Shown: positions 8,556-17,400 of the stretch, one piece after another
Position numbering within the stretch: the stretch's first letter is position 1
How the letters are laid out: the number at the start of each line of letters is the position of its first letter
Source: Chromatiales bacterium
GTDB taxonomy: Bacteria > Pseudomonadota > Gammaproteobacteria > Steroidobacterales > GCA-2729495
Assembly: GCA_020831895.1 (NCBI GenBank)
Contig: JAFIFS010000029.1
Span: 1-63,460 of the forward strand
Direction: 5' to 3'
DNA: 63,460 nt
Translations under genes and position numbers: made by a program
Notes under the pieces: generated by a model
Told to the model about the DNA's origin: nothing
The model's input: the letters and a program-made list of their open reading frames with translations, nothing else
Database searches by the model: none

Positions 8556-8694
8556 GTTTTTTCCCTTGAGTCGAGTTTGCCGGAAGACCCGGGGCCGCAT
8601 ATGCTGCCTGACCCGAGCTTAAATGGTAAGGTTTCGGGCAGGCATGGCGGCCGGCCGCGAAGGCCGGAAACAAAAAAGCAAGGGAGTCAGATCA

Positions 8695-10194
8695 ATGGCC
8701 TACAAGGATATGCGGGAGTTCCTGGCCCGCCTGGAGTCGCTCGGTCAGCTCAAGCGCGTTGCCACGCCACTGAAGGCGGGGCGGGGCGACAACGAGCTGC
8801 AGGCGCTGATGCGCCATCTCGCGACCACCAACGGCCCCGGGCTGATCCTCGAGAACCTCGAGGACTACAACACGCCGTCCATCCCGGTGATCTTCAATCC
8901 CTTCGGCACCCGCGAGCGCACGGCGCTGACGCTGGAGACCCACGACCCGCTGGAGGCCAAGCACAAGCACACGGCTATCCTGACCGACCGGGCCAGGTGG
9001 CATGAGCCAAACATCGTCGACCGCAGCCAGGCGCCCTGCAAGGATGTGGTGATCCAGAGTAAGGATATCTCGCTGGACAAGCAGCTGCCGCACCTGTGGC
9101 TTGGCAAGGAGGGTTCGTCCTACATCACTGGTGGTGTAGTCGTCACCCGTGATCCGGAGACGGGCGCCCGCAATGTCGGCTGGTACCGGATGACGCAGCT
9201 CTGGGAGTGCCTGCACCCGACCGGCGGCTCGTACTCCGAAGAACGCCAGAAGAAACAGCTCTCGGTATTCGCGTTCTGGAACCCGCCAATGAACCACATC
9301 GGCCTGCACCTCGCCAAGGCGGCCGCCATGGGCAAGCCGCTCGAGATCGCGATCGCCTGTCAGTGCGACCCGGCCGTGCATGTGGCGGCCGGAACCGCCG
9401 TGCCGTTCGGTCTCGACGAGTTTGCGTTTGCGGGCGGGCTGCGTGGGTCACCGGTCGACCTCGTCAAGTGCGAGAGCGTCGACCTCGAGGTGCCGGCCAC
9501 GGCAGAGTTCGTGATCGAGGGTGTGTTCAACCTGCCGGTGCAGGAGGAGACGATCGGCTGGCACTCGAACTCGGTCGGCTACTACGACAAGCTGCAGATC
9601 TTCCCGGTGTTCGATGTCACGGCGATCACGCACCGGAAGGATCCGCTCTGGTATGCCACTATCGAGATGATGCCTCCCTTCGATCACAACTACCTCGCAC
9701 TGCTCCCTGTGGAGGGCGAGCTGCTGAGTGACCTTCAGCGCAAGATCCCGGAGGTCAACGATGTGGTCGTGACGCCCAACATGACCTACATCGTCCAGCT
9801 GAAGGTCGACGGGGCAACGAAGCCACATCCGGAGTTCGGCAAGTTTGTGCTGCACGCGGTCTGGGGTGCCGCCGGTCGCTGGGGGCGCACGGCCAAGCTG
9901 GTCATCGTGGTCGGCCCCGACGTAGACCCGTACGACCTGACCGCAGTCGAGTGGGCCATCGGCAGTCGTGTGCAGCCCTGGAGTGACACCATCATCAACC
10001 GCTCCGGTCAGGCGATGGTGCTCGATCCATCCGCGGTAAAGGGACCCCAGGGCTTCCCCATGACTTCCGAGCAGATGGGCATCGACGCGACGATCAAGAT
10101 CCCCGAGCGTTTCACCGACTTCGCCGAGGTCAGCCAGGCCGATCCGGCAGACGTGGCAAAGATCGCGGAAAAGCTCCGCGACGTGCTGGGTTGA
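8695..10194 (+). CDS. Divergent UbiD-family prenylated-FMN decarboxylase
   Basis: 499 residues; ATG 8695 follows AGGGAG by nine bases, and MAYKDMREFLARLE matches the family N terminus. UbiD enzymes (de)carboxylate unsaturated or aromatic acids using prenylated FMN. Conserved here: WYRMTQL with the catalytic Arg (about residue 165) and EFVIEGVF. The loop that normally reads PEGPFGD/E-H-GYY instead reads EETIGWHSNSVGYY, so the second acidic catalytic residue appears replaced by His near residue 290 (my alignment). Probably not the ubiquinone-pathway enzyme; substrate unknown. It opens the 11-gene plus-strand run, 29 bases before mscS. Confidence 0.88.
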   Translation: MAYKDMREFLARLESLGQLKRVATPLKAGRGDNELQALMRHLATTNGPGLILENLEDYNTPSIPVIFNPFGTRERTALTLETHDPLEAKHKHTAILTDRARWHEPNIVDRSQAPCKDVVIQSKDISLDKQLPHLWLGKEGSSYITGGVVVTRDPETGARNVGWYRMTQLWECLHPTGGSYSEERQKKQLSVFAFWNPPMNHIGLHLAKAAAMGKPLEIAIACQCDPAVHVAAGTAVPFGLDEFAFAGGLRGSPVDLVKCESVDLEVPATAEFVIEGVFNLPVQEETIGWHSNSVGYYDKLQIFPVFDVTAITHRKDPLWYATIEMMPPFDHNYLALLPVEGELLSDLQRKIPEVNDVVVTPNMTYIVQLKVDGATKPHPEFGKFVLHAVWGAAGRWGRTAKLVIVVGPDVDPYDLTAVEWAIGSRVQPWSDTIINRSGQAMVLDPSAVKGPQGFPMTSEQMGIDATIKIPERFTDFAEVSQADPADVAKIAEKLRDVLG

Positions 10195-10223
10195 TCGGCT
10201 TGGGAGCCTGATAAAGGACTCAC

Positions 10224-11054
10224 ATGAACATAGACGACATCGATATCGCCCAAGTGGGCGTGGAGTTCGCTACCGAGGCTGGCCTGCGGATCATTGCCGC
10301 AGTGCTGATCTTCGTCATCGGCCGGTGGGTAGCGAACCGGATCACCCGCTTCGTCGAGAAGATGATGGAACGGGCGGAGTTCGATCCCACGCTATCCCGC
10401 TTCCTGGCCAACATCCTCAGCGCCGTGCTGCTGGTGGTGGTGATCATCGCCGCGATCGGGCAGCTGGGTGTGCAGACCACGTCCCTGCTCGCGGTACTCG
10501 GTGCGGCGGGTCTTGCTGTGGGCCTGGCCCTGCAGGGCTCTTTGTCGAACTTCGCTGCCGGGGTGCTGATCGTCGCCTTCCGGCCGTACCGGGTCGGGGA
10601 TTTCATTGAGGCCGGGGGGGTGGCCGGCACCGTCGAGGCCGTGCAGATCTTCACCACCGTGCTGAAGTCCCCGGACAACAAGCGGATCGTCGTTCCGAAC
10701 AGCCAGATCACGGGTGGCACCATCGTAAATTTCTCCGCGCACGATACCCGGCGTGTCGACCTCGTGGCCAGCTGCAGCTACGGGGACGACCTGGACAAGG
10801 TCCGAAAGGTGCTGGAGGAACTGCTTGCCTCGGACGAGCGCATCCTGCAGGAGCCTGCGCCGGTGATTGCCGTCGCGGCCCTGAATGACAGCAGCGTCGA
10901 CTTCCACGTGCGCCCGTGGGTGAAGAGCAGCGATTACTGGCCAGTCCACTTCAGCCTGACCGAGCAGATCAAGAAGCGCTTCGACGCTGCGGGCATCTCG
11001 ATCCCGTTCCCACAGCGCGACGTGCATGTCTACCAGCACAGCAAGACCGACTGA
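10224..11054 (+). CDS. MscS-family small-conductance mechanosensitive channel
   Basis: 276 residues, close to E. coli MscS length. ATG 10224 has AAAGGA upstream. Two to three transmembrane helices are followed by the pore helix with Gly/Ala packing (LLAVLGAAGLAVGLALQGSLSNFAAGV region), then the beta-domain FRPYRVGDFIEAGG and VPNSQITGG. It gates on membrane tension and releases solutes. Its place between the UbiD gene and the aconitase-like genes, six bases before the latter, suggests co-transcription. A role in exporting the operon product is possible but speculative. Confidence 0.93.
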   Translation: MNIDDIDIAQVGVEFATEAGLRIIAAVLIFVIGRWVANRITRFVEKMMERAEFDPTLSRFLANILSAVLLVVVIIAAIGQLGVQTTSLLAVLGAAGLAVGLALQGSLSNFAAGVLIVAFRPYRVGDFIEAGGVAGTVEAVQIFTTVLKSPDNKRIVVPNSQITGGTIVNFSAHDTRRVDLVASCSYGDDLDKVRKVLEELLASDERILQEPAPVIAVAALNDSSVDFHVRPWVKSSDYWPVHFSLTEQIKKRFDAAGISIPFPQRDVHVYQHSKTD

Positions 11055-11060
11055 GTCCGC

Positions 11061-12362
11061 ATGAATGTTGCCGGTGCTCCGCCGGCGGTTGGCCTGGCTG
11101 ACGGGCTGACGCTGGCGGAGAAGATCCTGGCGCGCGCCTCCGGGCGTGACTCCGTCAGGCCCGGCGAGATCATCACCTGCAGGGTCGACCTGGCTCTGCT
11201 GCTGGATTCAGGAGGGCCGCGCAGGATCTGGCCGCGCCTGCGCGAGCTCGGTGCCGGGATCTGGGACCCCGAGCGCGTCGTGCTGGTCACCGATCACTTT
11301 ACGCCGGCCGTTGACGCCGCATCGGCGGCCATCCTGAAGCTCACGCGTGAATTCGCCGCCGAGTTCGGTATCCGCCGCTTCTTCGACATGCAGGGCATAG
11401 GCCATGTGCTGCTTGCCGAGCACGGCCTGCTGCAGCCCGGGATGTTTGCCTGTGGCGGCGATTCGCACTCGAGCAATGGAGGCGCCTGGGGTTGCTACAT
11501 CTCTGGCTTCGGCGCGATCGAGATGACCGGCGTCGTCGTTACTGGCGAGATCTGGATCCAGGTGCCTGACACACTGCGCGTCACCTGGGAAGGGCGCTTC
11601 GCGGACGGTGTCGTCGCCAAGGACGTGATGCTCGCACTGTGCCGGGACCTCGGCATGGACAACGCCTTCCGGGTGATCGAGTATGTCGGCTCGACGATCG
11701 ATGCGATGCCGATGAGCGAGCGCATGGTTCTTACCAACATGGCGGCCGAGCTCGGGGCCGATACCGGCATCATTCCGCCTGACGAGACGACGCTGGCGGC
11801 GCTACGTGCCGCCGGCACCGAGCCCGACGCCGGGGCGCTGGGCTGGCGCAGTGACGACTCCGCGGCCTTCCTGGCCGAACACCGCTATGAGGCGGGCGCA
11901 CTCGAGCCCCAGGTTGCGGCGCCCCACTCCCCGGCGAATTCCGGCCCTGTTTCACAGGCAGCTGGAACACCGATAGACCAGGCCTACATCGGCGCCTGCG
12001 TCGGCGCGCGCCTGGATGACCTGCGCATGGCAGCCCGGATCCTGCGCGGTCGCCGGATCGCGCGCGGGGTGCGGCTGCTGGTCGCGCCGGCATCGAGCCG
12101 GATCATGGCGCAGGCGGCGGAGGAAGGCCTGCTGACGACGCTGACCGAGGCGGGTGCCTACCTGCTCCCGACAGGCTGCGGGGCCTGCGCCGCACTGGGC
12201 GCCGGCGTACTGGCCGAAGGCGAGACCTGCATCTCCTCGACCAACCGGAACTTCCAGGGCCGCATGGGTGCGCACAGCGCGAGCGTATGGCTGGGCTCCG
12301 CCTACTCGGTGGCTGCTGCTGCGTTGACTGGCCGTATCACCGACCCCAGGGAGTTCTTGTGA
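11061..12362 (+). CDS. Aconitase-superfamily (LeuC-like) dehydratase/isomerase large subunit
   Basis: 433 residues. Seen: DHFTP, CGGDSHSSNGGAWG, IGACVGARLDDLR with the first cluster cysteine, then TGCGACAALG with the CxxC pair, and STNRNFQGRMG, all typical of the LeuC / homoaconitase / dimethylmalate dehydratase branch. It would carry a [4Fe-4S] cluster and hydrate/dehydrate or isomerise a hydroxy di- or tricarboxylate. The partner small subunit follows with a 4-base overlap. Canonical leuC is unlikely because leuB/leuA are absent and a lyase follows. Phosphonomethylmalate isomerase or a 2,3-dimethylmalate dehydratase-type activity are alternatives. Confidence 0.87.
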   Translation: MNVAGAPPAVGLADGLTLAEKILARASGRDSVRPGEIITCRVDLALLLDSGGPRRIWPRLRELGAGIWDPERVVLVTDHFTPAVDAASAAILKLTREFAAEFGIRRFFDMQGIGHVLLAEHGLLQPGMFACGGDSHSSNGGAWGCYISGFGAIEMTGVVVTGEIWIQVPDTLRVTWEGRFADGVVAKDVMLALCRDLGMDNAFRVIEYVGSTIDAMPMSERMVLTNMAAELGADTGIIPPDETTLAALRAAGTEPDAGALGWRSDDSAAFLAEHRYEAGALEPQVAAPHSPANSGPVSQAAGTPIDQAYIGACVGARLDDLRMAARILRGRRIARGVRLLVAPASSRIMAQAAEEGLLTTLTEAGAYLLPTGCGACAALGAGVLAEGETCISSTNRNFQGRMGAHSASVWLGSAYSVAAAALTGRITDPREFL

Positions 12363-12877
12363 CCAGCCGGGCGGGTGGCCATGCCTGGGTGTTCGGTGAC
12401 GACATCAACACCGATCTGCTGGCCCCTGGCCTGTACTTCAAGGCACCGCTCGAGGAGCTGTCCCGTCACTGCCTGGAGGCGGTGAACCCTGGTTTCGCCG
12501 GCAGCGTGCAGCCGGGCGACGTCATCGTGGCCGGGCGCAACTTCGGCATGGGCTCGGCGCGGGAGCAGGCCGCCCAGGTGCTGGTCCAGCTCGGGGTAGG
12601 TGCCGTGCTGGCCCGGTCTTTCGGGCGCATCTTCTACCGCAATGCCATCAACTTCGGCCTGCCGGTGCTGCTGTTTCCACAGGCCGGTGAGATCATCCCG
12701 GGCCAGCGGCTTGAGGTCGATGCGCGGCGAGGCACGGTGCGGGACCTGGCAATGGGCCAGAGTTTCACGGTGCCGCCCTTGCCCGAACACCTGCTGGGCA
12801 TGCTGGAGGCCGGTGGCCTGATGCCCTGGCTGCACCGGCGCCTCGCCGCGCGGCGCGAGGCGGCCCAGGATGTCTGA
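12359..12877 (+). CDS. Aconitase-superfamily (LeuD-like) small subunit
   Basis: 172 residues from GTG 12359, which overlaps the large-subunit stop as GTGA. An upstream extension to 12287 would run inside the large subunit and lacks family sequence. Swivel-domain motifs: VFGDDINTDLLAPG, GRNFGMGSAREQA and ARSFGRIFYRNAINFGLP. It completes the active site of the preceding subunit, supplying substrate specificity residues. The next gene starts eight bases before its end, so three genes are translationally linked. Confidence 0.9.
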   Translation: MTSRAGGHAWVFGDDINTDLLAPGLYFKAPLEELSRHCLEAVNPGFAGSVQPGDVIVAGRNFGMGSAREQAAQVLVQLGVGAVLARSFGRIFYRNAINFGLPVLLFPQAGEIIPGQRLEVDARRGTVRDLAMGQSFTVPPLPEHLLGMLEAGGLMPWLHRRLAARREAAQDV

Positions 12878-13754
12878 AGACATAGCCACGGACCACATAG
12901 CAGCGCTGCGCCGGCTGCTGGCGGGTCCGCGTGCCTTCATCGCGCCTGGCTGCTATGACGCGTTCACCGCGCTGCTGATCGAGCAGGCCGGCTTCGCCTG
13001 CGCCTACCTCAGCGGGGCGAGCGTGGCATTCAGCCGCCTCGGCCGGCCGGACATCGGGCTGACCTCGCTGGATGATGTGGCGCAGGCGGTGCTCAACATC
13101 CGCGAACGAATCGCGCTGCCGCTGATCGTTGACGCAGACACTGGCTTTGGCAATGCGCTGAACGTCCAGCGCACGGTGCGCCTGCTCGAGCGCATGGGCG
13201 CCTCGGCGATACAGCTCGAGGACCAGGCGAGCCCGAAGCGCTGTGGTCACCTCGAGGGCAAGCAGCTGGTGCCCGTTCCCGAGATGCTGGGCAAGCTGCG
13301 CGCCGCCCGTGATGCCTGCCGGCGCGACGACCTCGTAATCGTCGCGCGAACCGATGCGGTTGCGGTGGAGGGTCTTGCCGCCGGTCTCGATCGCGCCGAG
13401 GCCTACCTCGAGGCTGGCGCCGACGTGCTGTTCATCGAGGCGCTGCAGAGCCGCGCGCAGCTGGCCGAGGCGGGGAGCCGGCTGGGCAGCCGGGCGCCCC
13501 TGCTTGCCAACATGGTCGAGGGTGGGCGGACGCCCCTGCTGGCGGTCCACGAGCTCTCCGCGCTCGGGTTCCGGATGGTGATCCACCCCGGCGCCATGCT
13601 GCGCGTGCTCGGCTTTGCCGGCGGTCGTTACCTTGCCCACCTGCGTGAGCACGGGACCACGCTGGGCATGCTCGACCGCATGCTGGACTTCGATGGCATC
13701 AATGCCCGGGTCGGCACCACGGAGCTGCTGGCGCGGGGCCGGCGCTACGAGTAG
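12870..13754 (+). CDS. Isocitrate lyase/PEP mutase superfamily lyase (methylisocitrate-lyase-like)
   Basis: 294 residues. Mg-binding VDADTGFG at about 88-95, EDQ at 117-119, and KRCGH at 123-127 with the catalytic Cys of the lyase branch (2-methylisocitrate, 2,3-dimethylmalate and oxaloacetate-type lyases). It is distinct from the PEP mutase two genes downstream, which has the mutase motif. Lyases of this group split a 2-hydroxy acid to pyruvate, glyoxylate or similar plus a carboxylate. Being coupled to the aconitase-like pair, it probably acts on their product. The exact substrate is not readable. Confidence 0.87.
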   Translation: MSEDIATDHIAALRRLLAGPRAFIAPGCYDAFTALLIEQAGFACAYLSGASVAFSRLGRPDIGLTSLDDVAQAVLNIRERIALPLIVDADTGFGNALNVQRTVRLLERMGASAIQLEDQASPKRCGHLEGKQLVPVPEMLGKLRAARDACRRDDLVIVARTDAVAVEGLAAGLDRAEAYLEAGADVLFIEALQSRAQLAEAGSRLGSRAPLLANMVEGGRTPLLAVHELSALGFRMVIHPGAMLRVLGFAGGRYLAHLREHGTTLGMLDRMLDFDGINARVGTTELLARGRRYE

Positions 13755-13797
13755 CCGGCTTGCCTCGCGGCGGGCGGCAGGGGATCATTGCGCGCCT

Positions 13798-14598
13798 ATG
13801 AACGTCAGCATCCAGCCAGGACCGTCGGCCTCCGCTGCTGCCGGGCCACTCTCCCCGGACCAGGTCGCGAGCTACCGTGCTCAGCACTATGTCGTTGTCC
13901 CCGGCCTGTTCACGCCCCGGGAAGCCGCCCGGATCGCGGCCTGGGCCGACGAAGTCTCCGCCTGGCCCGAAACACCGGGCAAATGGATGATGTACTTCGA
14001 GCAGAGCTCGACCGAGAGCGGGCGCCGGCTGCTGAACCGGATGGAGAACGTTCTGCCCTGGCACGAAGGGTTTCGCCAGCTCTCGGTCAGTGACCGGATG
14101 ATGGGTGCCTGCGCCCAGCTGCTTGGTGAGCCTGTGGTGATGTTCAAGGACAAGATCAACTTCAAGCTGCCCGGCGGCGGCGGTTTCGAGGCGCACCAGG
14201 ACGTGCAGGCCGGCTGGGACCGCTACGCGCAGCTGCACCTGACGGCGCTGGTCACACTCGACCGTTCCACCATCGCCAATGGCTGCCTGGAGATGGCGGC
14301 AAACTACAGTGGCGGGCAGCTGATCGGCCGCGCCTGGGAGCCGCTGGGCGAGCCGGAGCTCGCCGGGATCGAGTTTGTGCCTGTCGAGGCCGAACCCGGC
14401 GATGTCGTGTTCTTTGATTCCTACGTGCCGCACCGCTCGGCGCCCAACCTGACCGGGTCTCCCAGGCGCGTGCTCTACTACACGTACAACCGGCTCTCCG
14501 AGGGTGACAGCCTTGCGCATTACTATGCCGACAAGCGCGCGAGCTATCCGCCGGACATCGAGCGCGAGCCGGGGCGTGACTACCGTTTCAAGGTCTGA
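13798..14598 (+). CDS. Phytanoyl-CoA dioxygenase (PhyH) family Fe(II)/2-oxoglutarate oxygenase
   Basis: 266 residues from ATG 13798. The metal triad is H133-x-D135 (in [11 protein letters not shown]) and H212 (YVPHRSAPN), with Arg 223/224 (SPRRVLYY) placed to bind 2-oxoglutarate. [11 protein letters not shown] before the HxD is typical of small-molecule PhyH enzymes such as PhnY, which hydroxylates 2-aminoethylphosphonate at C1. It sits 43 bases after the lyase and 4 bases before PEP mutase, so hydroxylation of AEP or another phosphonate intermediate is the leading guess. No phnZ partner is present, arguing against a catabolic use. Confidence 0.88.
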   Translation: MNVSIQPGPSASAAAGPLSPDQVASYRAQHYVVVPGLFTPREAARIAAWADEVSAWPETPGKWMMYFEQSSTESGRRLLNRMENVLPWHEGFRQLSVSDRMMGACAQLLGEPVVMFKDKINFKLPGGGGFEAHQDVQAGWDRYAQLHLTALVTLDRSTIANGCLEMAANYSGGQLIGRAWEPLGEPELAGIEFVPVEAEPGDVVFFDSYVPHRSAPNLTGSPRRVLYYTYNRLSEGDSLAHYYADKRASYPPDIEREPGRDYRFKV

Positions 14599-14602
14599 AC
14601 CC

Positions 14603-16264
14603 ATGACCCACCCGTTGCCCAAGGCTGCGCCTGCTGCCCCGGCCCTGCGGCGGACTACCCGGTTCCGCAGGCTGCTCGAGAGTGACGAGCTGGAATTCCT
14701 GCTGGAGGCGCATAACGGCCTGAGCGCCCGGATCGTCGAGGAAGCGGGTTTCCGCGGCATATGGGCCGGCGGCCTGTGCATGTCGGCGCAGTACGGCGTG
14801 CGCGACAGCAACGAGGCCAGCTGGACGCAGGTGCTCGAGATGCTCGAGTTCATGGCCGATGCGACCACGCTGCCCATACTGCTCGATGGCGATACCGGTT
14901 ACGGCAACTTCAACAACGTCCGCCGACTGGTTCGCAAGCTCGAGCAGCGCAGCATCGCCGCCGTCTGCATCGAGGACAAGCTGTATCCGAAGACCAACAG
15001 CTTCATCGATGGCGAGCGCCAGAAGCTGGCCGAGATCGACGAGTTCTGCAGCCGGATCAAGGCAGGCAAGGATGCCCAGTCGGACGACGATTTCTGCATT
15101 GTCACCCGCGTAGAGGCTTTCATTGCCGGCTGGGGCCTGGGTGAGGCCCTGCGTCGCGCCGAGGCTTATCACGCTGCTGGCGCTGACGCGATCCTGATCC
15201 ACAGCGCGCTTACCCAGCCTGCGGAGGTGCTGGCTTTCCAGCGGGAATGGGCCGGCCGATGCCCGGTGGTGATCGTGCCGACGAAGTACTCGGCCACGCC
15301 GACGGAGGTTTTCCGCGAGGCTGGCTTCTCGATTGCGATCTGGGCCAATCACTTGCTCCGCGCAGCAATCCCTGCGATGCAGGCCTGTGCCAGGACGCTG
15401 GCGCGTGAACAGAACCTGCGGTCGATCGAGGATGACATCGCGCCCGTCAAGGAGATTTTCCGCCTGCAGGGTGCCTCTGAGCTCCAGGCCGCCGAGGAAC
15501 GCTACCTTCCGCAGCGCGAGGCGGGCGCCCGGGTGATCGTGCTGGCGGCCTCCAGGGGCAGTGCGCTCGGTGAGCTCACGGATGAGCGTCCGAAGACCAT
15601 GGTCCGGGTCGCGGGTCAGCCGCTCCTGGGGCATATCGTTGCTGCCTACAACGCCGCTGGCATCAAGCGAATCACCGTCGTGCGGGGTTACCGCCCCGAA
15701 GCCGTCAATCTCCCATCGCTGAGCTACATCGACAATCCCCGCCACGAGCAGACCAGCGAGCTCGTCTCACTGGGGCTTGCGCTGGCGGGAGACCCGGATG
15801 ACAGCCGCGACCTCTACGTCTCTTTCGGCGACGTGATCTTCCGCCGCTACATCCTCGACAGCCTGGCCGAGGCCGAGGGTGACTTCGTCATCGTCGTCGA
15901 TACCAACTGGGAGGAGTCGGTCAACCGCGGGCGTGCTGCAGACTATGTCCGCTGCAGCCAGCCCTACTCGCGCCGCACGTTCGCGCAGCCCGTCTGGCTG
16001 GAGCGCTGTGCCGAGGAGCTGCCGCCCGGGGAAAGGCACGGCGAGTGGACCGGGATGCTCAGGGTCGCGGCCAGCGCGTTACCGCGGCTGCGCGGGACAG
16101 TGTCGGACCTCGGCAGCCAGCCTGGCCACGAGCAGGCCAAGCTCCACCAGCTGCTGACGAGACTTGCCGAGGAGGGTGAGCATATCCGGGTGATCTACAC
16201 GACGGGTCACTGGCTCGACGTCGACAGCCTGGACGACGTGGTCGCAGCCGGCAGCTTCGCGTGA
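14603..16264 (+). CDS. pepM: Bifunctional phosphoenolpyruvate mutase / nucleotidyltransferase
   Basis: 553 residues, ATG 14603. Residues ~20-300 are PEP mutase: LLDGDTGYG (Mg-binding Asp 95 and 97) and the diagnostic [10 protein letters not shown] at 124-133. It converts PEP to phosphonopyruvate, the entry step of almost all phosphonate biosynthesis. Residues ~309-553 form an NTP-transferase fold like the CTP:phosphonate cytidylyltransferases. Its signature loop is altered, [14 protein letters not shown] instead of AAGxGxRL, so its activity is less certain. The fusion suggests that an activated CMP-phosphonate is the goal. The stop overlaps the decarboxylase start (GTGA). Confidence 0.94.
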   Translation: MTHPLPKAAPAAPALRRTTRFRRLLESDELEFLLEAHNGLSARIVEEAGFRGIWAGGLCMSAQYGVRDSNEASWTQVLEMLEFMADATTLPILLDGDTGYGNFNNVRRLVRKLEQRSIAAVCIEDKLYPKTNSFIDGERQKLAEIDEFCSRIKAGKDAQSDDDFCIVTRVEAFIAGWGLGEALRRAEAYHAAGADAILIHSALTQPAEVLAFQREWAGRCPVVIVPTKYSATPTEVFREAGFSIAIWANHLLRAAIPAMQACARTLAREQNLRSIEDDIAPVKEIFRLQGASELQAAEERYLPQREAGARVIVLAASRGSALGELTDERPKTMVRVAGQPLLGHIVAAYNAAGIKRITVVRGYRPEAVNLPSLSYIDNPRHEQTSELVSLGLALAGDPDDSRDLYVSFGDVIFRRYILDSLAEAEGDFVIVVDTNWEESVNRGRAADYVRCSQPYSRRTFAQPVWLERCAEELPPGERHGEWTGMLRVAASALPRLRGTVSDLGSQPGHEQAKLHQLLTRLAEEGEHIRVIYTTGHWLDVDSLDDVVAAGSFA

Positions 16265-17400
16265 TCCAGGCCGAGGACTTCCTGGCCGCGGCCGGTGCGC
16301 ACGGCTTTGGCCTTTACGCCGGCGTGCCCTGCTCCTACCTCAAGCCGCTGATCAATCATGTCATCGACGCGCCCGGGCTGCGCTACGTCCCGGCCGCCAA
16401 CGAGGGCGATGCTGTCGCCATCGCTGCTGGCGCCGCGCTCGCGGGTCTCAGGTCCGTCGCCATGTTCCAGAACTCGGGTCTCGGCAACGCCGTCAATCCG
16501 CTCACCTCGCTGAACCAGATCTTCTCTGTCCCGGTACTGGTGATCGTCACGCTGCGAGGGGAGCCTGGCGGTCCGCCGGACGAGCCCCAGCACCGGCTGA
16601 TGGGCGCCATCACCACCGCGATGCTGGACCTGATGCAGGTGTCCTGGTCGTGGTTTCCCGCCGAGGCCGGGGAGATCGGGCCTGCGCTCGCCCTGGCGAC
16701 CCGCCGCATGGCTGAATCAGGCGCACCTCATGCCTTCGTCATGCGCAAGGGCAGCGTGGCGGCACACCCCTTGGCCAGCCGGCCGCCGGCCGCGCAGCAG
16801 CCTGAGGTCAGGCAGCTGCCGGCGCTTGCGCCGGTCGCCAGCCGTCATGAGGTGCTGCGTGCGGTCCAGGCGGCAGCGGGGCCGGAGGACCTGCTGGTCG
16901 CGACTACCGGGTATACGGGGCGGGAGCTGTATGCGCTCGATGACCGGCCCAACCAGCTCTACATGGTGGGCTCCATGGGCTGTGCGCCCAGCCTCGGTCT
17001 GGGTCTGGCGCTGGCGCGCCCCGACAGGCGCGTGATCGTGCTGGACGGTGACGGCGCGGCCCTGATGCGTCTGGGCGCGCAGACGACGCTGGGGCAGCAG
17101 CAGCCGGCCAACCTCGCGCACCTGCTGCTGGACAACGGCGTGCACGAATCGACCGGGGGCCAGGCCACCGTCTCGCCGCTGGTCGACTTCTGCGCGATCG
17201 CCGCCGCTGCTGGATATCCATCGGTGGCCCGCGAGGCTGATCCGCAGCGTGTTGCCGCGCGACTGCGTGCGCGAGTCCCCGGGCTCTCGTTCATGCATGT
17301 CCCGATTCATCCCGGCGTGCCCGAGAAGCTGCCACGACCCTCGCGCCCGCCGTCCGAGCAGGCGAGCCGGCTCCGGGCCTGGCTGGGGGCTGCGGCATGA
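16261..17400 (+). CDS. ppd: Phosphonopyruvate decarboxylase
   Basis: 379 residues from GTG 16261, overlapping pepM. TPP-dependent enzyme: [10 protein letters not shown] and [11 protein letters not shown] near residues 21-57 (Glu 48 activates thiamine), and a C-terminal [12 protein letters not shown]...[12 protein letters not shown]g-TPP motif. It decarboxylates phosphonopyruvate to phosphonoacetaldehyde, the irreversible step that pulls the unfavourable mutase reaction. Length fits the family (~370-400). It overlaps the next gene by four bases (ATGA). Confidence 0.94.
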   Translation: MIQAEDFLAAAGAHGFGLYAGVPCSYLKPLINHVIDAPGLRYVPAANEGDAVAIAAGAALAGLRSVAMFQNSGLGNAVNPLTSLNQIFSVPVLVIVTLRGEPGGPPDEPQHRLMGAITTAMLDLMQVSWSWFPAEAGEIGPALALATRRMAESGAPHAFVMRKGSVAAHPLASRPPAAQQPEVRQLPALAPVASRHEVLRAVQAAAGPEDLLVATTGYTGRELYALDDRPNQLYMVGSMGCAPSLGLGLALARPDRRVIVLDGDGAALMRLGAQTTLGQQQPANLAHLLLDNGVHESTGGQATVSPLVDFCAIAAAAGYPSVAREADPQRVAARLRARVPGLSFMHVPIHPGVPEKLPRPSRPPSEQASRLRAWLGAAA

